Source: Prevotellaceae bacterium
Lineage (GTDB): Bacteria > Bacteroidota > Bacteroidia > Bacteroidales > Bacteroidaceae
Assembly: GCA_015256945.1 (NCBI GenBank)
Contig: JABZLB010000003.1
Coordinates: forward strand, 59,276 to 123,275
Length of the DNA: 64,000 bases
Direction: 5' to 3'
Part shown: in pieces, positions 7,761-16,765 of the stretch
Layout of the letters: the number at the start of each line of letters is the position of its first letter
How positions within the stretch are numbered: position 1 is the stretch's first letter
The notes under the pieces: model-generated
Databases searched by the model: none
What the model was told of the DNA's origin: nothing
What the model saw: only the letters and a program-made list of their open reading frames with translations
Position numbers and translations under genes: made by a program

Positions 7761-8378
7761 ATGAAGATTATTTGCGCAGGCATGAACTATGCACAGCACA
7801 ATAAAGAACTGTGTAATACGTTATTAAATACAAACGGGCCGGTTATCTTTATGAAACCCGATTCGAGCTTGTTGAAAGGGCATAAGCCGTTTTTTATTCC
7901 CGACCATCTGGGGCGCATCGAGTATGAAACCGAGCTTGTAGTTCGTATTTGTAAGCTTGGAAAGACGGTGCCAGTGCGCTTTGCCCATCGCTATTACGAT
8001 GCCTTTACGGTAGGAATCGACTTTACGGCGCGCGAGCTTCAGCAGCAATTGTCGCAGAACGGCCAGCCGTGGGATATGGCAAAAGGCTTTGACGGCGCGG
8101 CCTGCATAGGCGAATGGGTGGCGAAAGACAAGTTTATTGATGCACAACGCATACGCTTCAGGCTCGACGTTAACGGTGTAGAGGCTCAGCAGGGATATAG
8201 CGGAGACATGCTGCATACGGTTGACGAGCTGATTTCGTATATCAGCAATTATTATACATTAAAAACGGGTGACCTGCTTTTTACGGGCACACCGGCAGGT
8301 GCCGGGCCTGTAAACATTGATGATCACCTGGAGGGATATATTGAGAACAGGAAGGTTCTCGACTTCAATTGCAGGTAA
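7761..8378 (+). CDS. Fumarylacetoacetate hydrolase family protein
   Basis: Member of the FAH superfamily, metal-dependent enzymes that cleave C-C bonds or decarboxylate or hydrate beta-keto-acid-like compounds. The 205-residue product has MKIICAGMNYAQHNKEL at the N-terminus, the metal-binding E-x-E (Glu56 and Glu58 in EYETELVV), VGIDFTAREL, the KGFDGA segment and GDLLFTGTPAG near the C-terminus. It is the short single-domain form, close to YcgM/acylpyruvase proteins. It lies 30 bases before porU, possibly in one transcript, but no link to secretion follows from that. Physiological substrate unknown. Confidence 0.85.
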   Translation: MKIICAGMNYAQHNKELCNTLLNTNGPVIFMKPDSSLLKGHKPFFIPDHLGRIEYETELVVRICKLGKTVPVRFAHRYYDAFTVGIDFTARELQQQLSQNGQPWDMAKGFDGAACIGEWVAKDKFIDAQRIRFRLDVNGVEAQQGYSGDMLHTVDELISYISNYYTLKTGDLLFTGTPAGAGPVNIDDHLEGYIENRKVLDFNCR

Positions 8379-8408
8379 TACATATCTGCCCACAAACAGA
8401 ATTGTAAG

Positions 8409-11400
8409 ATGAAGAGATACAGATTAACAGTTGTTTTGGCTTTTCTTTGCTTGTGTCTGACGGCTTCGGCCCAGCGTTTTTTTAATCTGACGTACGACGA
8501 AACAAGCATCGATTCCATACTTCCTCGTTTTACTTATAGCATTCCGCTTGGCGAAAACTTTCGCGACAGCGTTTATTCGTCTTCTATTCTATATCCCGAA
8601 TTTGTTGATATGACGGCACTCGACGTACAGCATTACCGTGAGCTTTCGTCTGATTCGCTTTCGGCTTTGCCTCCCGTCACACAGCAAATTGTGATGGATC
8701 GCGGCCGCGGCATGCTGAATATACACTTTTGTCCGTTGGTTTACAGGGACGGGAAGTATCAGTTTTTGGTCAGTTTCATGCTGCGGGTAGATGCTAAGGA
8801 GGCTAACCGTACGGCGCGCAGGGCTGCCCGTCGCGCTCCTGGTGTCGGTGGTTCGCGCTATGCTGCCCACTCGGTGCTGGCGTCGGGCCGCTGGGTTAAG
8901 ATAAGAGTGCCGTCGTCAGGAGTATATGAAGTGTCGGAGTCGCTGATACGAAAGGCAGGCTTCTCCAACCCTGGCAAGGTGAAAGTATACGGTTATGGCG
9001 GTAATTTGCAGAACGAGAGACTGGACGGTAACGAGCTTCGTACCCTTGATGACTTAAAGGAAGTAGCCACGTGCACGGTGAACGGGCGCCGCCTTTTTTA
9101 TGCCAACGGCCCCGTTACATGGAGCACAAATACAGCTACAAGGCGTACACGCAATCCCTATTCCGACTATGGTTACTACTTCCTTACGTCGAACGATGCT
9201 GCACCTTTGACCGTTGATTCAACAGCTTTCCTAAGTTCTTTTTATCCCTCGACGAACGATTATCACAGTTTGTACGAGGTCGACGGCTTCAGTTGGTATA
9301 ACGGAGGCCGAAACCTTTTCGACACGGAGGCTATTGTAAACGGACAGACTAAACGCGTGGTTCTGACAAATTCGTCACACTCTTCCTCTGGTAAGCTGTC
9401 GGTAAACCTTACTGCAGGCAACCGCACCGAAGCGCAAGTGATGGTGAACGACAGCGTTTTGGGCATGCTTTCCATATATCTTGGCGAGTACGATAAAGGC
9501 AACGAGCGGTCGGCTACTTATGCTTTAAACAACCTCCATACAACGGATACGGTGAAGATAAAGGTCGTATCGGGTGGTCCGGCACGTCTCGATTACGTGC
9601 AGATGGCATGGCAACGTCCGCAGCCTGCACCCAATTTGAAAGGCTCTTTCCCTACGCCCGAGTATGTGTATGCCATCACAAACCAGGACCATCATGCCGA
9701 CCCTGAGGCCGACATGGTGATGATAATTCCCACCTCTCAGAAGCTAATGGCACAGGCCCGGCGGTTGGCAACCTTTCACGAAAAGCGCGATTCGATGCGT
9801 GTTAACATCGTTCCCGCCGATGAGTTATACAACGAATTTTCGAGCGGTACGCCCGATGCCAATGCCTATCGCCGTTATTTGAAGATGCTTTACGACCGTG
9901 CAGGCAGTGGCGGCAGGGCGCCGCGATACCTGCTTCTCTTTGGCGACTGCGTGTGGGATAATCGTCTTCGCACGGGCGATTGCAGCTCGTTGAACGCCGA
10001 TGACTTGCTGCTTTGCTATGAAAGTGAAAATTCTTTCAACACCGTTGAGTGCTATGTTGACGACGGTTTCTACGGTTTGCTTGACGACGGAGAGGGTGCT
10101 AATCCGCAGAGTGCGGACATGTTAGACTTGGCTGTCGGCCGTTTCCCCGTACGAACAGAGGATGAAGCCCGCATATTGGTTGATAAAACCATCGGTTATG
10201 CCGAAAACAAAAACGCCGGAGCATGGCAGAATGTACTGATGTTCATGGGCGATGACGGCAATAACAACATGCACATGAAGGATGTTGATGAGGCTGCTGA
10301 CGACATCGCTGCACTGTATCCGGCCTATCAAATCAAAAAGGTGATGTGGGATGCGTATACGCAAGAAGCCTCGTCAACAGGCCGTACCTATCCTGACGTA
10401 AGCCGGATTATTAAGCAGCAACAGCGCAATGGTGCACTGATTATGGACTATGCCGGGCACGGCCGCCCCGATCAAATATCGCATGAAAGCGTATTACGCC
10501 TTGCCGATTTTAAAGAATTTACGAATAAAAATCTCCCGCTCTGGATTACAGCATCGTGCGATATTATGCCCTTTGACGGCGTAGAAGAAAATATTGGCGA
10601 GGCTGCCATGCTGAATAAAGCGGGTGGAGCTGTGGCCTTTTTTGGTACAACACGAACCGTATGGGCCAATTACAATGAGGTAATTAACCGTGCTTTCCTG
10701 CGCCTTGTGCTGGGAAAGGACGGGGGAAAGCCCATGACGATGGGTGAAGCACAGCGCCGGGCCAAGAATCTGATGATAACGACAGGACAGGATTTGACCA
10801 CAAACAAGCTGCAATACTCGCTTCTCGGCGATCCCGCCATAGCGTTGAACCAGCCACAAATGAAGATTGTTGTCGACTCAATCAATGGTCAGGCTGTTGG
10901 TTCTACACCCATTATGCTGAAGGCTGCCAGCGTAGCGAGGGTATCAGGACATATAGAAAATGCAGCCCGTTTCGACGGAACGGCAACGGCAGTAGTGTTG
11001 GATTCGAAGGAGCTTGTGACATGTAAGGAGAACCCCAGTGCTGAAGCCGATGACCCGTTTAAATTCTATACTCGTTCGAAAGTAATTTACAGTGGAAGCG
11101 ACAGTGTTGTAGCTGGCAGGTTTAACCTGCGTTTTGCTGTGCCCGTTGACTTGAATTACTCGTCTGAAACGTGCGAAATGAACTTCTATGCTGTCAATAA
11201 TGACCATACGCTAACGGCGCACGGCTATACCGATAACTTTGTATTGGGCGGAAGTGCAGCACTTACTGACACTGTGGGGCCGAAGATATTCTGTTATCTT
11301 AACACTCCCGACTTTGTGAGTGGTGACCGTGTAAATACCACCCCTTACTTTGTAGCGCAGATAGTTGACGACGATGGAATCAACGCAACAGGTAACGGAG

Positions 11401-11933
11401 TAGGGCACGATATGCAGTTGATTGTTGACGGTAAGGCTTCGCTGACCTACACGTTAAACGATAATTTCACGTACGATTTTGGCTCATATACCAGTGGTAG
11501 TGTTGGTTTTACGTTGCCAATGCTGGAGCCGGGCCCTCACAAACTGATGTTCCGGGCGTGGGATACCATGAATAATCCTTCGACCGTACAGCTCGATTTC
11601 AATGTGGTAAAAGGCCTGAAGCCTACGATTTACAATGTCAGTGCCACACGAAATCCTGCTTCAACGTCAACTACCTTTATTATAAACCACAGCTTTAGTG
11701 GCAGTAACGTTGATATAATACTCGATGTTTACGACCTGAATGGACGCTTGTTGTGGACTCATTCTGAAAACACCCCTACCATTTCAGGTTCATGTTCGGT
11801 TGAATGGAACCTTGTACAGAACAACGGTTACCGTGTGCCGACGGGTGTTTACCTGTATAGAGCACGTGTGTCGTGCGACGGAAGTGGCATGGCTTCCAAA
11901 GCAAGGAAACTGGTTGTAGTACGCAATAATTGA
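8409..11933 (+). CDS. porU: Type IX secretion system sortase PorU
   Basis: Cell-surface gingipain-like (C25) protease that removes the C-terminal sorting signal of type IX cargo and attaches A-LPS. The 1174-residue product has a signal peptide (MKRYRLTVVLAFLCLCLTASAQ), a long beta-rich N-terminal region, and the C25 domain with His684 in DYAGHGRP and Cys717 in WITASCDIMPF. The C-terminus, with DVYDLNGRLLW and GVYLYRARV, is itself a sorting-type domain, which PorU is known to keep. The neighbour porV encodes its partner in the attachment complex. Length matches known PorU proteins. Confidence 0.95.
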   Translation: MKRYRLTVVLAFLCLCLTASAQRFFNLTYDETSIDSILPRFTYSIPLGENFRDSVYSSSILYPEFVDMTALDVQHYRELSSDSLSALPPVTQQIVMDRGRGMLNIHFCPLVYRDGKYQFLVSFMLRVDAKEANRTARRAARRAPGVGGSRYAAHSVLASGRWVKIRVPSSGVYEVSESLIRKAGFSNPGKVKVYGYGGNLQNERLDGNELRTLDDLKEVATCTVNGRRLFYANGPVTWSTNTATRRTRNPYSDYGYYFLTSNDAAPLTVDSTAFLSSFYPSTNDYHSLYEVDGFSWYNGGRNLFDTEAIVNGQTKRVVLTNSSHSSSGKLSVNLTAGNRTEAQVMVNDSVLGMLSIYLGEYDKGNERSATYALNNLHTTDTVKIKVVSGGPARLDYVQMAWQRPQPAPNLKGSFPTPEYVYAITNQDHHADPEADMVMIIPTSQKLMAQARRLATFHEKRDSMRVNIVPADELYNEFSSGTPDANAYRRYLKMLYDRAGSGGRAPRYLLLFGDCVWDNRLRTGDCSSLNADDLLLCYESENSFNTVECYVDDGFYGLLDDGEGANPQSADMLDLAVGRFPVRTEDEARILVDKTIGYAENKNAGAWQNVLMFMGDDGNNNMHMKDVDEAADDIAALYPAYQIKKVMWDAYTQEASSTGRTYPDVSRIIKQQQRNGALIMDYAGHGRPDQISHESVLRLADFKEFTNKNLPLWITASCDIMPFDGVEENIGEAAMLNKAGGAVAFFGTTRTVWANYNEVINRAFLRLVLGKDGGKPMTMGEAQRRAKNLMITTGQDLTTNKLQYSLLGDPAIALNQPQMKIVVDSINGQAVGSTPIMLKAASVARVSGHIENAARFDGTATAVVLDSKELVTCKENPSAEADDPFKFYTRSKVIYSGSDSVVAGRFNLRFAVPVDLNYSSETCEMNFYAVNNDHTLTAHGYTDNFVLGGSAALTDTVGPKIFCYLNTPDFVSGDRVNTTPYFVAQIVDDDGINATGNGVGHDMQLIVDGKASLTYTLNDNFTYDFGSYTSGSVGFTLPMLEPGPHKLMFRAWDTMNNPSTVQLDFNVVKGLKPTIYNVSATRNPASTSTTFIINHSFSGSNVDIILDVYDLNGRLLWTHSENTPTISGSCSVEWNLVQNNGYRVPTGVYLYRARVSCDGSGMASKARKLVVVRNN

Positions 11934-11976
11934 GCGATGACGGCCGTTTAATTTCAATAAAACATAATTTTAGCAG

Positions 11977-13152
11977 ATGAATGATTTTCATAAAATATTA
12001 CTGACAGGCTTATTTGTTGGCAGCGTGCTTGCGGCATCGGCCGAAGATAAGCGCGATATGTTCAACCCATTGCGATATTCAGTAACCTCCCAGATGATAG
12101 CACCTGACGCCCGTGCCGCCGGAATGGGTGACGTTGGAGCGGCTACTGACCCTGACGTTAACTCGCAATACTGGAACCCTGCCAAGTATCCGTTTGCTAT
12201 TAGCCGGGCTGGAGTGGCGTTGAATTATACGCCATGGCTGCGACAATTGGTCAACGACATGGGGCTTGCATATCTGTCTGGCTACTACCGTATTGGCGAT
12301 TATAGTGCTGTTTCAGGTTCTGTTCGCTATTTTTCATTGGGTGAAGTGCAGGGCAGTACATCGGTAAGTGGCGACGCCATGACCATTAATCCCTATGAAA
12401 TGTCGGTAGATGTGGCCTACTCGCTGATGTTAAGTGAGAAGTTTTCCATCGCTGCCGCCGTACGTTGGATATATTCTGACCTCACCTATGACCGCAGTTC
12501 GGACATCTCTCCCAGCTCAGCCTTTGCGGCAGACTTGGGTATTTATTACCAGAATTACATTAATATTGGCGACCGTGAAAGCCAGTTGGGATTGGGATTA
12601 AATGTATCTAATATAGGAAGTAAGATTACAATTGGTGGCACTGACAACAGCGAGTTCATTCCAACGAACCTGCGTTTGGGCGCGTCGCTGATGGTACCTA
12701 TCGACGATTACAACCGTTTTACCATTGCAGCCGACGCTAATAAGTTGCTGATTCCTACGTATCCGCAACAGAAAGACGGCGAATCGACTGAAGATTACCA
12801 AAAGCGAGTGCAGAAGGATTACTATGATTTATCATCGATTGGCGGCATTTTCAAGAGCTTTGGAGACGCTCCTGGCGGCTTCAAAGAGGAGTTACTGGAG
12901 GTAAACTGGAGCGTTGGCGCAGAATATACCTATCATGATCAGTTCTCCATCAGGGCAGGATACCATAATGAAAGTGCCAATAAGGGTAATAGAAAATACT
13001 TCACGGTGGGTGCAGGTTTAAAGATGAATGTCTTCTCTTTAGATGCTGGTTATGTGATTGCGACGGCGAAAAGCAATCCGCTCGACGAAACGCTTCGTAT
13101 ATCATTAAGCTTTGATATGGACGGCATTAAGGACTTGTTTCACCGTAAATAA
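11977..13152 (+). CDS. porV: Type IX secretion outer-membrane protein PorV
   Basis: Outer-membrane beta-barrel (FadL-like, also called LptO) that shuttles type IX cargo from the translocon to PorU. The 391-residue product has a signal peptide ending near AASAED and the typical N-terminal RYSVTSQMIAPDARAAGMGD followed by GAATDPDVNSQYWNPAKYPF, then repeated amphipathic strands ending in LRISLSFDMDG. It sits 43 bases after porU. The order porU, porV, ispF is also found, as I recall, in Porphyromonas gingivalis. A terminator at 13173-13229 follows. Confidence 0.94.
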   Translation: MNDFHKILLTGLFVGSVLAASAEDKRDMFNPLRYSVTSQMIAPDARAAGMGDVGAATDPDVNSQYWNPAKYPFAISRAGVALNYTPWLRQLVNDMGLAYLSGYYRIGDYSAVSGSVRYFSLGEVQGSTSVSGDAMTINPYEMSVDVAYSLMLSEKFSIAAAVRWIYSDLTYDRSSDISPSSAFAADLGIYYQNYINIGDRESQLGLGLNVSNIGSKITIGGTDNSEFIPTNLRLGASLMVPIDDYNRFTIAADANKLLIPTYPQQKDGESTEDYQKRVQKDYYDLSSIGGIFKSFGDAPGGFKEELLEVNWSVGAEYTYHDQFSIRAGYHNESANKGNRKYFTVGAGLKMNVFSLDAGYVIATAKSNPLDETLRISLSFDMDGIKDLFHRK

Positions 13153-13172
13153 AGGCTTCTTGTTGTATGTAT

Positions 13173-13235
13173 AAAAGGGCAGGCGTAGTAGTTTTCGTAT
13201 ATTTCACAAGCCTGTTACGCTTGCCTTTTACTTCT
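13173..13235 (+). terminator. Probable terminator after porV
   Basis: AAAAGGGCAGGCGTA (13173-13187) pairs with TACGCTTGCCTTTT (13216-13229), a long stem with one bulge and a 28-nt loop, running into a T-rich tract. The large loop makes it less certain than the other terminators. Confidence 0.55.
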
Positions 13236-13392
13236 TTAATCCTTTAATTTCTTACTCCTTACGTCCTTCTTTTAATTCTTTAGTTTTTTACTTCTTTAAT
13301 TTCAACACCCTTCTTTTACTTCTTTACTTTTTTACTTTTTTAATTTTAACACCCTTCTTTTAATTCTTTAATTTCTTAATTCTTTAATTCTT
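13225..13392 (+). repeat. Pyrimidine-rich repeat tract before ispF
   Basis: About 165 bases are almost free of G and are made of variants of CTTCTTTAATT, roughly 11 bp long. A longer unit starting AACACCCTTCTTTTA occurs at 13304 and again at 13348, 44 bp apart. The tract runs right up to the ispF ATG, so if transcribed it forms an unstructured leader. Confidence 0.7.
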
Positions 13393-13869
13393 ATGAAAGT
13401 TCGTGTGGGTCTTGGTTACGATGTTCATCAGCTTGTAGAGGGTCGTGACCTGATATTGGGAGGCATAAAGATAGAGCATGACAAGGGTTTGCTCGGACAT
13501 AGTGATGCTGATGTGCTTCTCCATGCGGTGTGCGACGCACTGCTTGGTGCTGCCAGCATGCGCGATATAGGCTATCATTTTCCCGATACCAGTGCCGATA
13601 CGCTTGACATTGATTCCAAAATTATTCTGCGAAAAACCATCGATTTGCTTGCCACAAAAGGCTACAAGGTAGGGAATATCGACGCTACGATTTGTGCCGA
13701 ATGGCCAAAGCTGAATCCTTATGTACCGGCAATGAAGGCCTGTATGGCACAAATTATAGGCTGTGACGAGGACGATATTAGCATAAAAGCTACGACAACC
13801 GAAAAGCTTGGCTTCACGGGGCGTGAAGAAGGCATGGCTGCTTATGCCGTCTGTTTGATAGAAAAGTAA
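13393..13869 (+). CDS. ispF: 2-C-methyl-D-erythritol 2,4-cyclodiphosphate synthase
   Basis: Fifth step of the non-mevalonate isoprenoid pathway: cyclises CDP-methylerythritol 2-phosphate with release of CMP, in the cytoplasm. The 158-residue product is full length. The zinc ligands are Asp10 and His12 (GYDVH) and His44 (LLHAV); GHSDADVLLHAVCDALLGAA and the C-terminal TTTEKLGFTGREEG segment are diagnostic. The pathway partner ispD is at 20483 in this window. A pyrimidine-rich tract replaces a normal leader; a strong terminator follows at 13910. Confidence 0.97.
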   Translation: MKVRVGLGYDVHQLVEGRDLILGGIKIEHDKGLLGHSDADVLLHAVCDALLGAASMRDIGYHFPDTSADTLDIDSKIILRKTIDLLATKGYKVGNIDATICAEWPKLNPYVPAMKACMAQIIGCDEDDISIKATTTEKLGFTGREEGMAAYAVCLIEK

Positions 13870-13909
13870 GCCGTATATTTCCTTTTTTCGGCAACAATAT
13901 GATTTGAAA

Positions 13910-13946
13910 GGACTTACCTGATAACAGAAAGGTAAGTTCTTTTTTG
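13910..13946 (+). terminator. Intrinsic terminator after ispF
   Basis: GGACTTACCT (13910-13919) pairs with AGGTAAGTTC (13930-13939) with one wobble, followed by seven T residues. Confidence 0.88.
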
Positions 13947-13992
13947 GTTTTCTATCTTTTTATATAAGCATTTCCATCCCGATTTTACGTGC

Positions 13993-14185
13993 AAAAAAAT
14001 ACGCTAATACTCTCAACGAGCACTAGCGTAAAGCCTATGTTTAACTAAAAATCCTTTTCAAATCGAATGTCAACCTCACGGTTTTCATTGTCATCCGTTA
14101 AACAATCTATCAAATCTACCTTAAACCTAATAACTAAAAACCTAAATCTATTATTACTAACCTAAACAATCTATTAACCTTTTGA
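13993..14185 (-). ncRNA. Predicted small RNA or short-peptide mRNA
   Basis: A minus-strand unit of about 190 nt lies between two plus-strand genes. A good promoter (14191-14221) would start it near 14185. The first 90 nt are nearly free of C and look unstructured; ATAGATTGTTTA occurs twice in them. The end is a hairpin, TACGCTA/TAGCGTA (14000-14006 with 14024-14030) with an inner CTC/GAG pair, followed on the minus strand by seven U residues. A 17-codon frame lies just before the terminator. Whether the RNA or the peptide is the product cannot be decided here. Confidence 0.6.
14041..14094 (-). CDS. Possible 17-residue peptide in the small unit
   Basis: ATG at 14094 (minus strand) opens MTMKTVRLTFDLKRIFS and stops with TAA at 14043-14041, ten bases before the terminator stem. 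The placement between promoter, leader and terminator is what one expects of a tiny gene or leader peptide. There is no clear ribosome binding site. The overlapping frame reads DDNENREVDIRFEKDF before its own stop, but has no ATG start. Function unknown; coding is uncertain. Confidence 0.3.
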   Translation of the reverse strand: MTMKTVRLTFDLKRIFS

Positions 14186-14190
14186 CGATG

Positions 14191-14221
14191 CAAAGTTAGG
14201 ACGAATATTTTGTTTGCGCAA
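14191..14221 (-). promoter_or_regulatory. Promoter of the small minus-strand unit
   Basis: On the minus strand TTG (14221-14219), 20 bases, then TAACTTTG (14198-14191). Both boxes and the spacing fit the Bacteroidetes housekeeping promoter consensus. Confidence 0.75.
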
Positions 14222-14401
14222 GCATATAACCATAGTTTTATTAGTATATGGTATTGTTTTTGATATATATCAACTGCTGTGGGCGTACACAATTATCTTT
14301 TTGTCACATTTCCTTTATTTTTGCTACCTTTTTGTTATATGGTGATGATACGATGTATATATTTTCTTATGGTGACGGGCTTTTTATTAAATAAAATTGC
14401 G

Positions 14402-14409
14402 TAAGTTTG
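14402..14409 (+). promoter_or_regulatory. Predicted glycosyltransferase promoter, -7 box
   Basis: TAAGTTTG fits TAnnTTTG, 23 bases before the ATG at 14433. No -33 TTG is visible. Confidence 0.5.
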
Positions 14410-14432
14410 CCAATGAATAATACGATACATCG

Positions 14433-15707
14433 ATGCGAGTTCTTATTGTCAACACAAGCGAAATGACAGGTGGGGCTGCTGTGGCTGCCAGTCGCCTGAT
14501 GGATGCCCTGAACAACAGTGGTGTAAAAGCAAAAATGCTGGTAAAAGACAAAACGTCAGACAGCATTACGGTTGTTGGTTTAGGCGGTCGCTTTAAACAA
14601 CGGCTGCATTTTCTGTGGGAAAGATGGTGCATTTTCTGTCATCTTCGTTTTAACCGTTCTCATCTTTTTGATATTGATATTGCCAACGTTGGCAACGATA
14701 TTACGAGTCTTCCAGAATTTAAAGAGGCCGATGTTATCCACCTTTCATGGATCAATCAGGGTATGCTTTCGCTTGCTTCGATACGCAAAATCATCAGGAG
14801 CGGGAAAGCAATTGTGTGGACTTTGCACGATACGTGGCCTGTTACAGGCATTTGTCATTACACGCGCAGCTGCCAGGCGTTCAAGCGTCGTTGCCATAAT
14901 TGTCCGCTATTACCCGGCGGAGGTGGCGAGAACGACTTGTCGTCGCAAGTGTTTGCCCGCAAAAAGAAGCTGTATCAAAATAGTGCAATCCATTTTGTTG
15001 CATGCAGCAAGTGGCTCGCCGGGCAGGCAAAACAGAGTGCATTACTAACAGGATTGAGCGTTAACAGCATACCGAACCCGATAGATACCCATGTTTTCTG
15101 TCCGCAGGATAAGCGTCAGGCCCGGCAGCATATGATGTTACCCCAGGACAAGCGCGTCATTCTTTTTGTTTCGCAACGTGTAACACAGGAGCGCAAAGGC
15201 ATGAAATATTTTATCGAAGCCATTGATAAAATGGTTACCCTGCATCCTGAAATGAAGGACAATACGGTTATTGCCATTCTTGGCAGCAAAGCCGACGAGG
15301 TTGTTTCACAGCTTCCTCTGCCCTGCTATCCACTGGGATATATCAGCGAAGAACGCCGTATCGTATCGGTATATAATTCTGCCGACCTCTACGTTCTGCC
15401 GTCGTTGGAAGACAATTTGCCCAATACCATTATGGAAGCCATGGCCTGCGGCGTGCCCTGTGTGGGCTTTAAGGTAGGAGGTATTCCTGAAATGATTGAC
15501 CATCAGCGCAACGGCTATGTGGCATCACTGGCCAATTCGGCCGATCTGGCCACGGGCATTCACTGGGCTTTATGCGAGGCCGACTATTCCTCGTTAAGCC
15601 AACGGGCCGTCGATAAGGTTCATTCGGCTTACTCGCAGCGCACGGTTGCCATGAATTATATTGAAGTTTATAATCAGGCTCTTGCCTTTAAACATTATCA
15701 TCTTTAA
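14433..15707 (+). CDS. Glycosyltransferase family 4-like enzyme
   Basis: Predicted cytoplasmic GT-B retaining glycosyltransferase for surface glycan assembly. The 424-residue product begins MRVLIVNTSEMTGGAAVAAS, the Gly-rich acceptor loop, has an unusual Cys cluster (CHYTRSCQAFKRRCHNCPLL, around residues 146-165), and in the C-terminal half FVSQRVTQERKG and LEDNLPNTIMEAMACGVPCVGF, the donor-binding E-x7-E region. The Cys-rich insert is typical of a subgroup of Bacteroidetes GT4 enzymes and might bind metal. It is followed after nine bases by a GT2 gene, so both probably act on one glycan. Sugars unknown. Confidence 0.88.
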   Translation: MRVLIVNTSEMTGGAAVAASRLMDALNNSGVKAKMLVKDKTSDSITVVGLGGRFKQRLHFLWERWCIFCHLRFNRSHLFDIDIANVGNDITSLPEFKEADVIHLSWINQGMLSLASIRKIIRSGKAIVWTLHDTWPVTGICHYTRSCQAFKRRCHNCPLLPGGGGENDLSSQVFARKKKLYQNSAIHFVACSKWLAGQAKQSALLTGLSVNSIPNPIDTHVFCPQDKRQARQHMMLPQDKRVILFVSQRVTQERKGMKYFIEAIDKMVTLHPEMKDNTVIAILGSKADEVVSQLPLPCYPLGYISEERRIVSVYNSADLYVLPSLEDNLPNTIMEAMACGVPCVGFKVGGIPEMIDHQRNGYVASLANSADLATGIHWALCEADYSSLSQRAVDKVHSAYSQRTVAMNYIEVYNQALAFKHYHL

Positions 15708-15716
15708 CCTGTTGCC

Positions 15717-16496
15717 ATGATAAAAATAACGATAGTTACCTGCACTTTCAACGCGGAACATGAACTTCAGCGTACACTCGACAGCGTGTTCAAACAGTCG
15801 TATGCCGATATTGAGCATCTTATTATCGACGGTTTGTCAACCGATCGCAGCATCGAAATAGCGCAAGCCTATAAGCAGCATTCTGATGAGGCTGGGACAG
15901 GACATGAAATTCTTGTATGCTCTGAGCGCGACAAGGGGCTTTACGATGCCATGAATAAAGGCATATTAAAGGCTACGGGCGATTATATTGTTTTTCTGAA
16001 TGCAGGCGATACTTTCCCTTTGGAAACTACGTTAGAGCATATTGCACACAGCATTGGCGACGGAGAGGCGCTTCCTGGCATTATTTACGGTGATACAAAT
16101 GTGGTGAATGATGACGGCCATTTGCTGCACAGGCGTCGTCTTCAGCCTCCTGAGAAACTGACATGGCGCTCGTTCAGGCATGGCATGCTGGTGTGTCATC
16201 AGGCTTTTTATGCACTTGTTTCGCTGGCAAAAGACAATCCTTATGACCTCAAATACCGCTTTTCGGCCGATGTCGACTGGTGTATCCGCGTAATGAAAGA
16301 TGCTGAACGGCATCATTTAAAGTTGAAAAACGTTAACGAGGTTGTAGTCAACTATCTTGATGGAGGTATGACAGAGAAAAACCACAGGGCATCTCTTCGC
16401 GAACGTTTCAACGTTATGTGTCGCCATTATGGCCTGTTTGTAACGTTGATGATGCACTTTTGGTTTGTTGTCAGGCAGCTGAAAAAGCAGGTCTGA
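15717..16496 (+). CDS. Glycosyltransferase family 2
   Basis: Inverting GT-A enzyme using a nucleotide sugar and a divalent metal. The 259-residue product starts ITIVTCTFNAEHELQRTLDS, followed by SYADIEHLIIDGLSTD; the EDS-like element reads SERDKGLYDAMNKGI, a WcaE-type pattern in which D-x-G-x-Y-D-A-M-N marks the donor site, then FLNAGDTF supplies the metal-binding acid. The C-terminus has one hydrophobic stretch that may touch the membrane. It is the second gene of a two-gene unit with the GT4 gene. Confidence 0.9.
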   Translation: MIKITIVTCTFNAEHELQRTLDSVFKQSYADIEHLIIDGLSTDRSIEIAQAYKQHSDEAGTGHEILVCSERDKGLYDAMNKGILKATGDYIVFLNAGDTFPLETTLEHIAHSIGDGEALPGIIYGDTNVVNDDGHLLHRRRLQPPEKLTWRSFRHGMLVCHQAFYALVSLAKDNPYDLKYRFSADVDWCIRVMKDAERHHLKLKNVNEVVVNYLDGGMTEKNHRASLRERFNVMCRHYGLFVTLMMHFWFVVRQLKKQV

Positions 16497-16600
16497 GGGC
16501 GTACTGGGTATAGGTCTGCATTCTTTTGTTTATCCCTTTACATCTTATTGTTTACGTATTGGCGCGCTGATGTTTGTATGTTTGTGTGCTTTTGTTCGTT

Positions 16601-16688
16601 GTTCGACGGCCGTCAGCAACACGTACGGCGGCCGTCGAACAATGTGTATGACAACCGTCAACAGCGCTGCTGGCGGCCGTCGAACAAT
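16601..16688 (+). repeat. 88-bp quadruple-palindrome element, copy B
   Basis: Arms in order: GTTCGACGGCCGTCAGCA, then GGCGGCCGTCGAAC, ATGACAACCGTCAACA and TGGCGGCCGTCGAAC. The first two pair over 12 bp (GTTCGACGGCCG with CGGCCGTCGAAC). It lies about 100 bases after the GT2 stop. Confidence 0.92.
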
Positions 16689-16765
16689 GAACTTTACATA
16701 AAAAAGTATTTGATTTTATAATATGAGGGAATACGCATTACGGTGTAACAGGCACAGGGTTATTA

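Larger units (their letters stand above)
13870..14432. other. Intergenic region with a small minus-strand unit
   Basis: The gap contains the ispF terminator (13910-13946), a minus-strand transcription unit (13993-14221, entered separately) and the plus-strand promoter for the next glycosyltransferase gene (14402-14409). Between 14222 and 14400 only A+T-rich DNA is seen. Confidence 0.6.
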
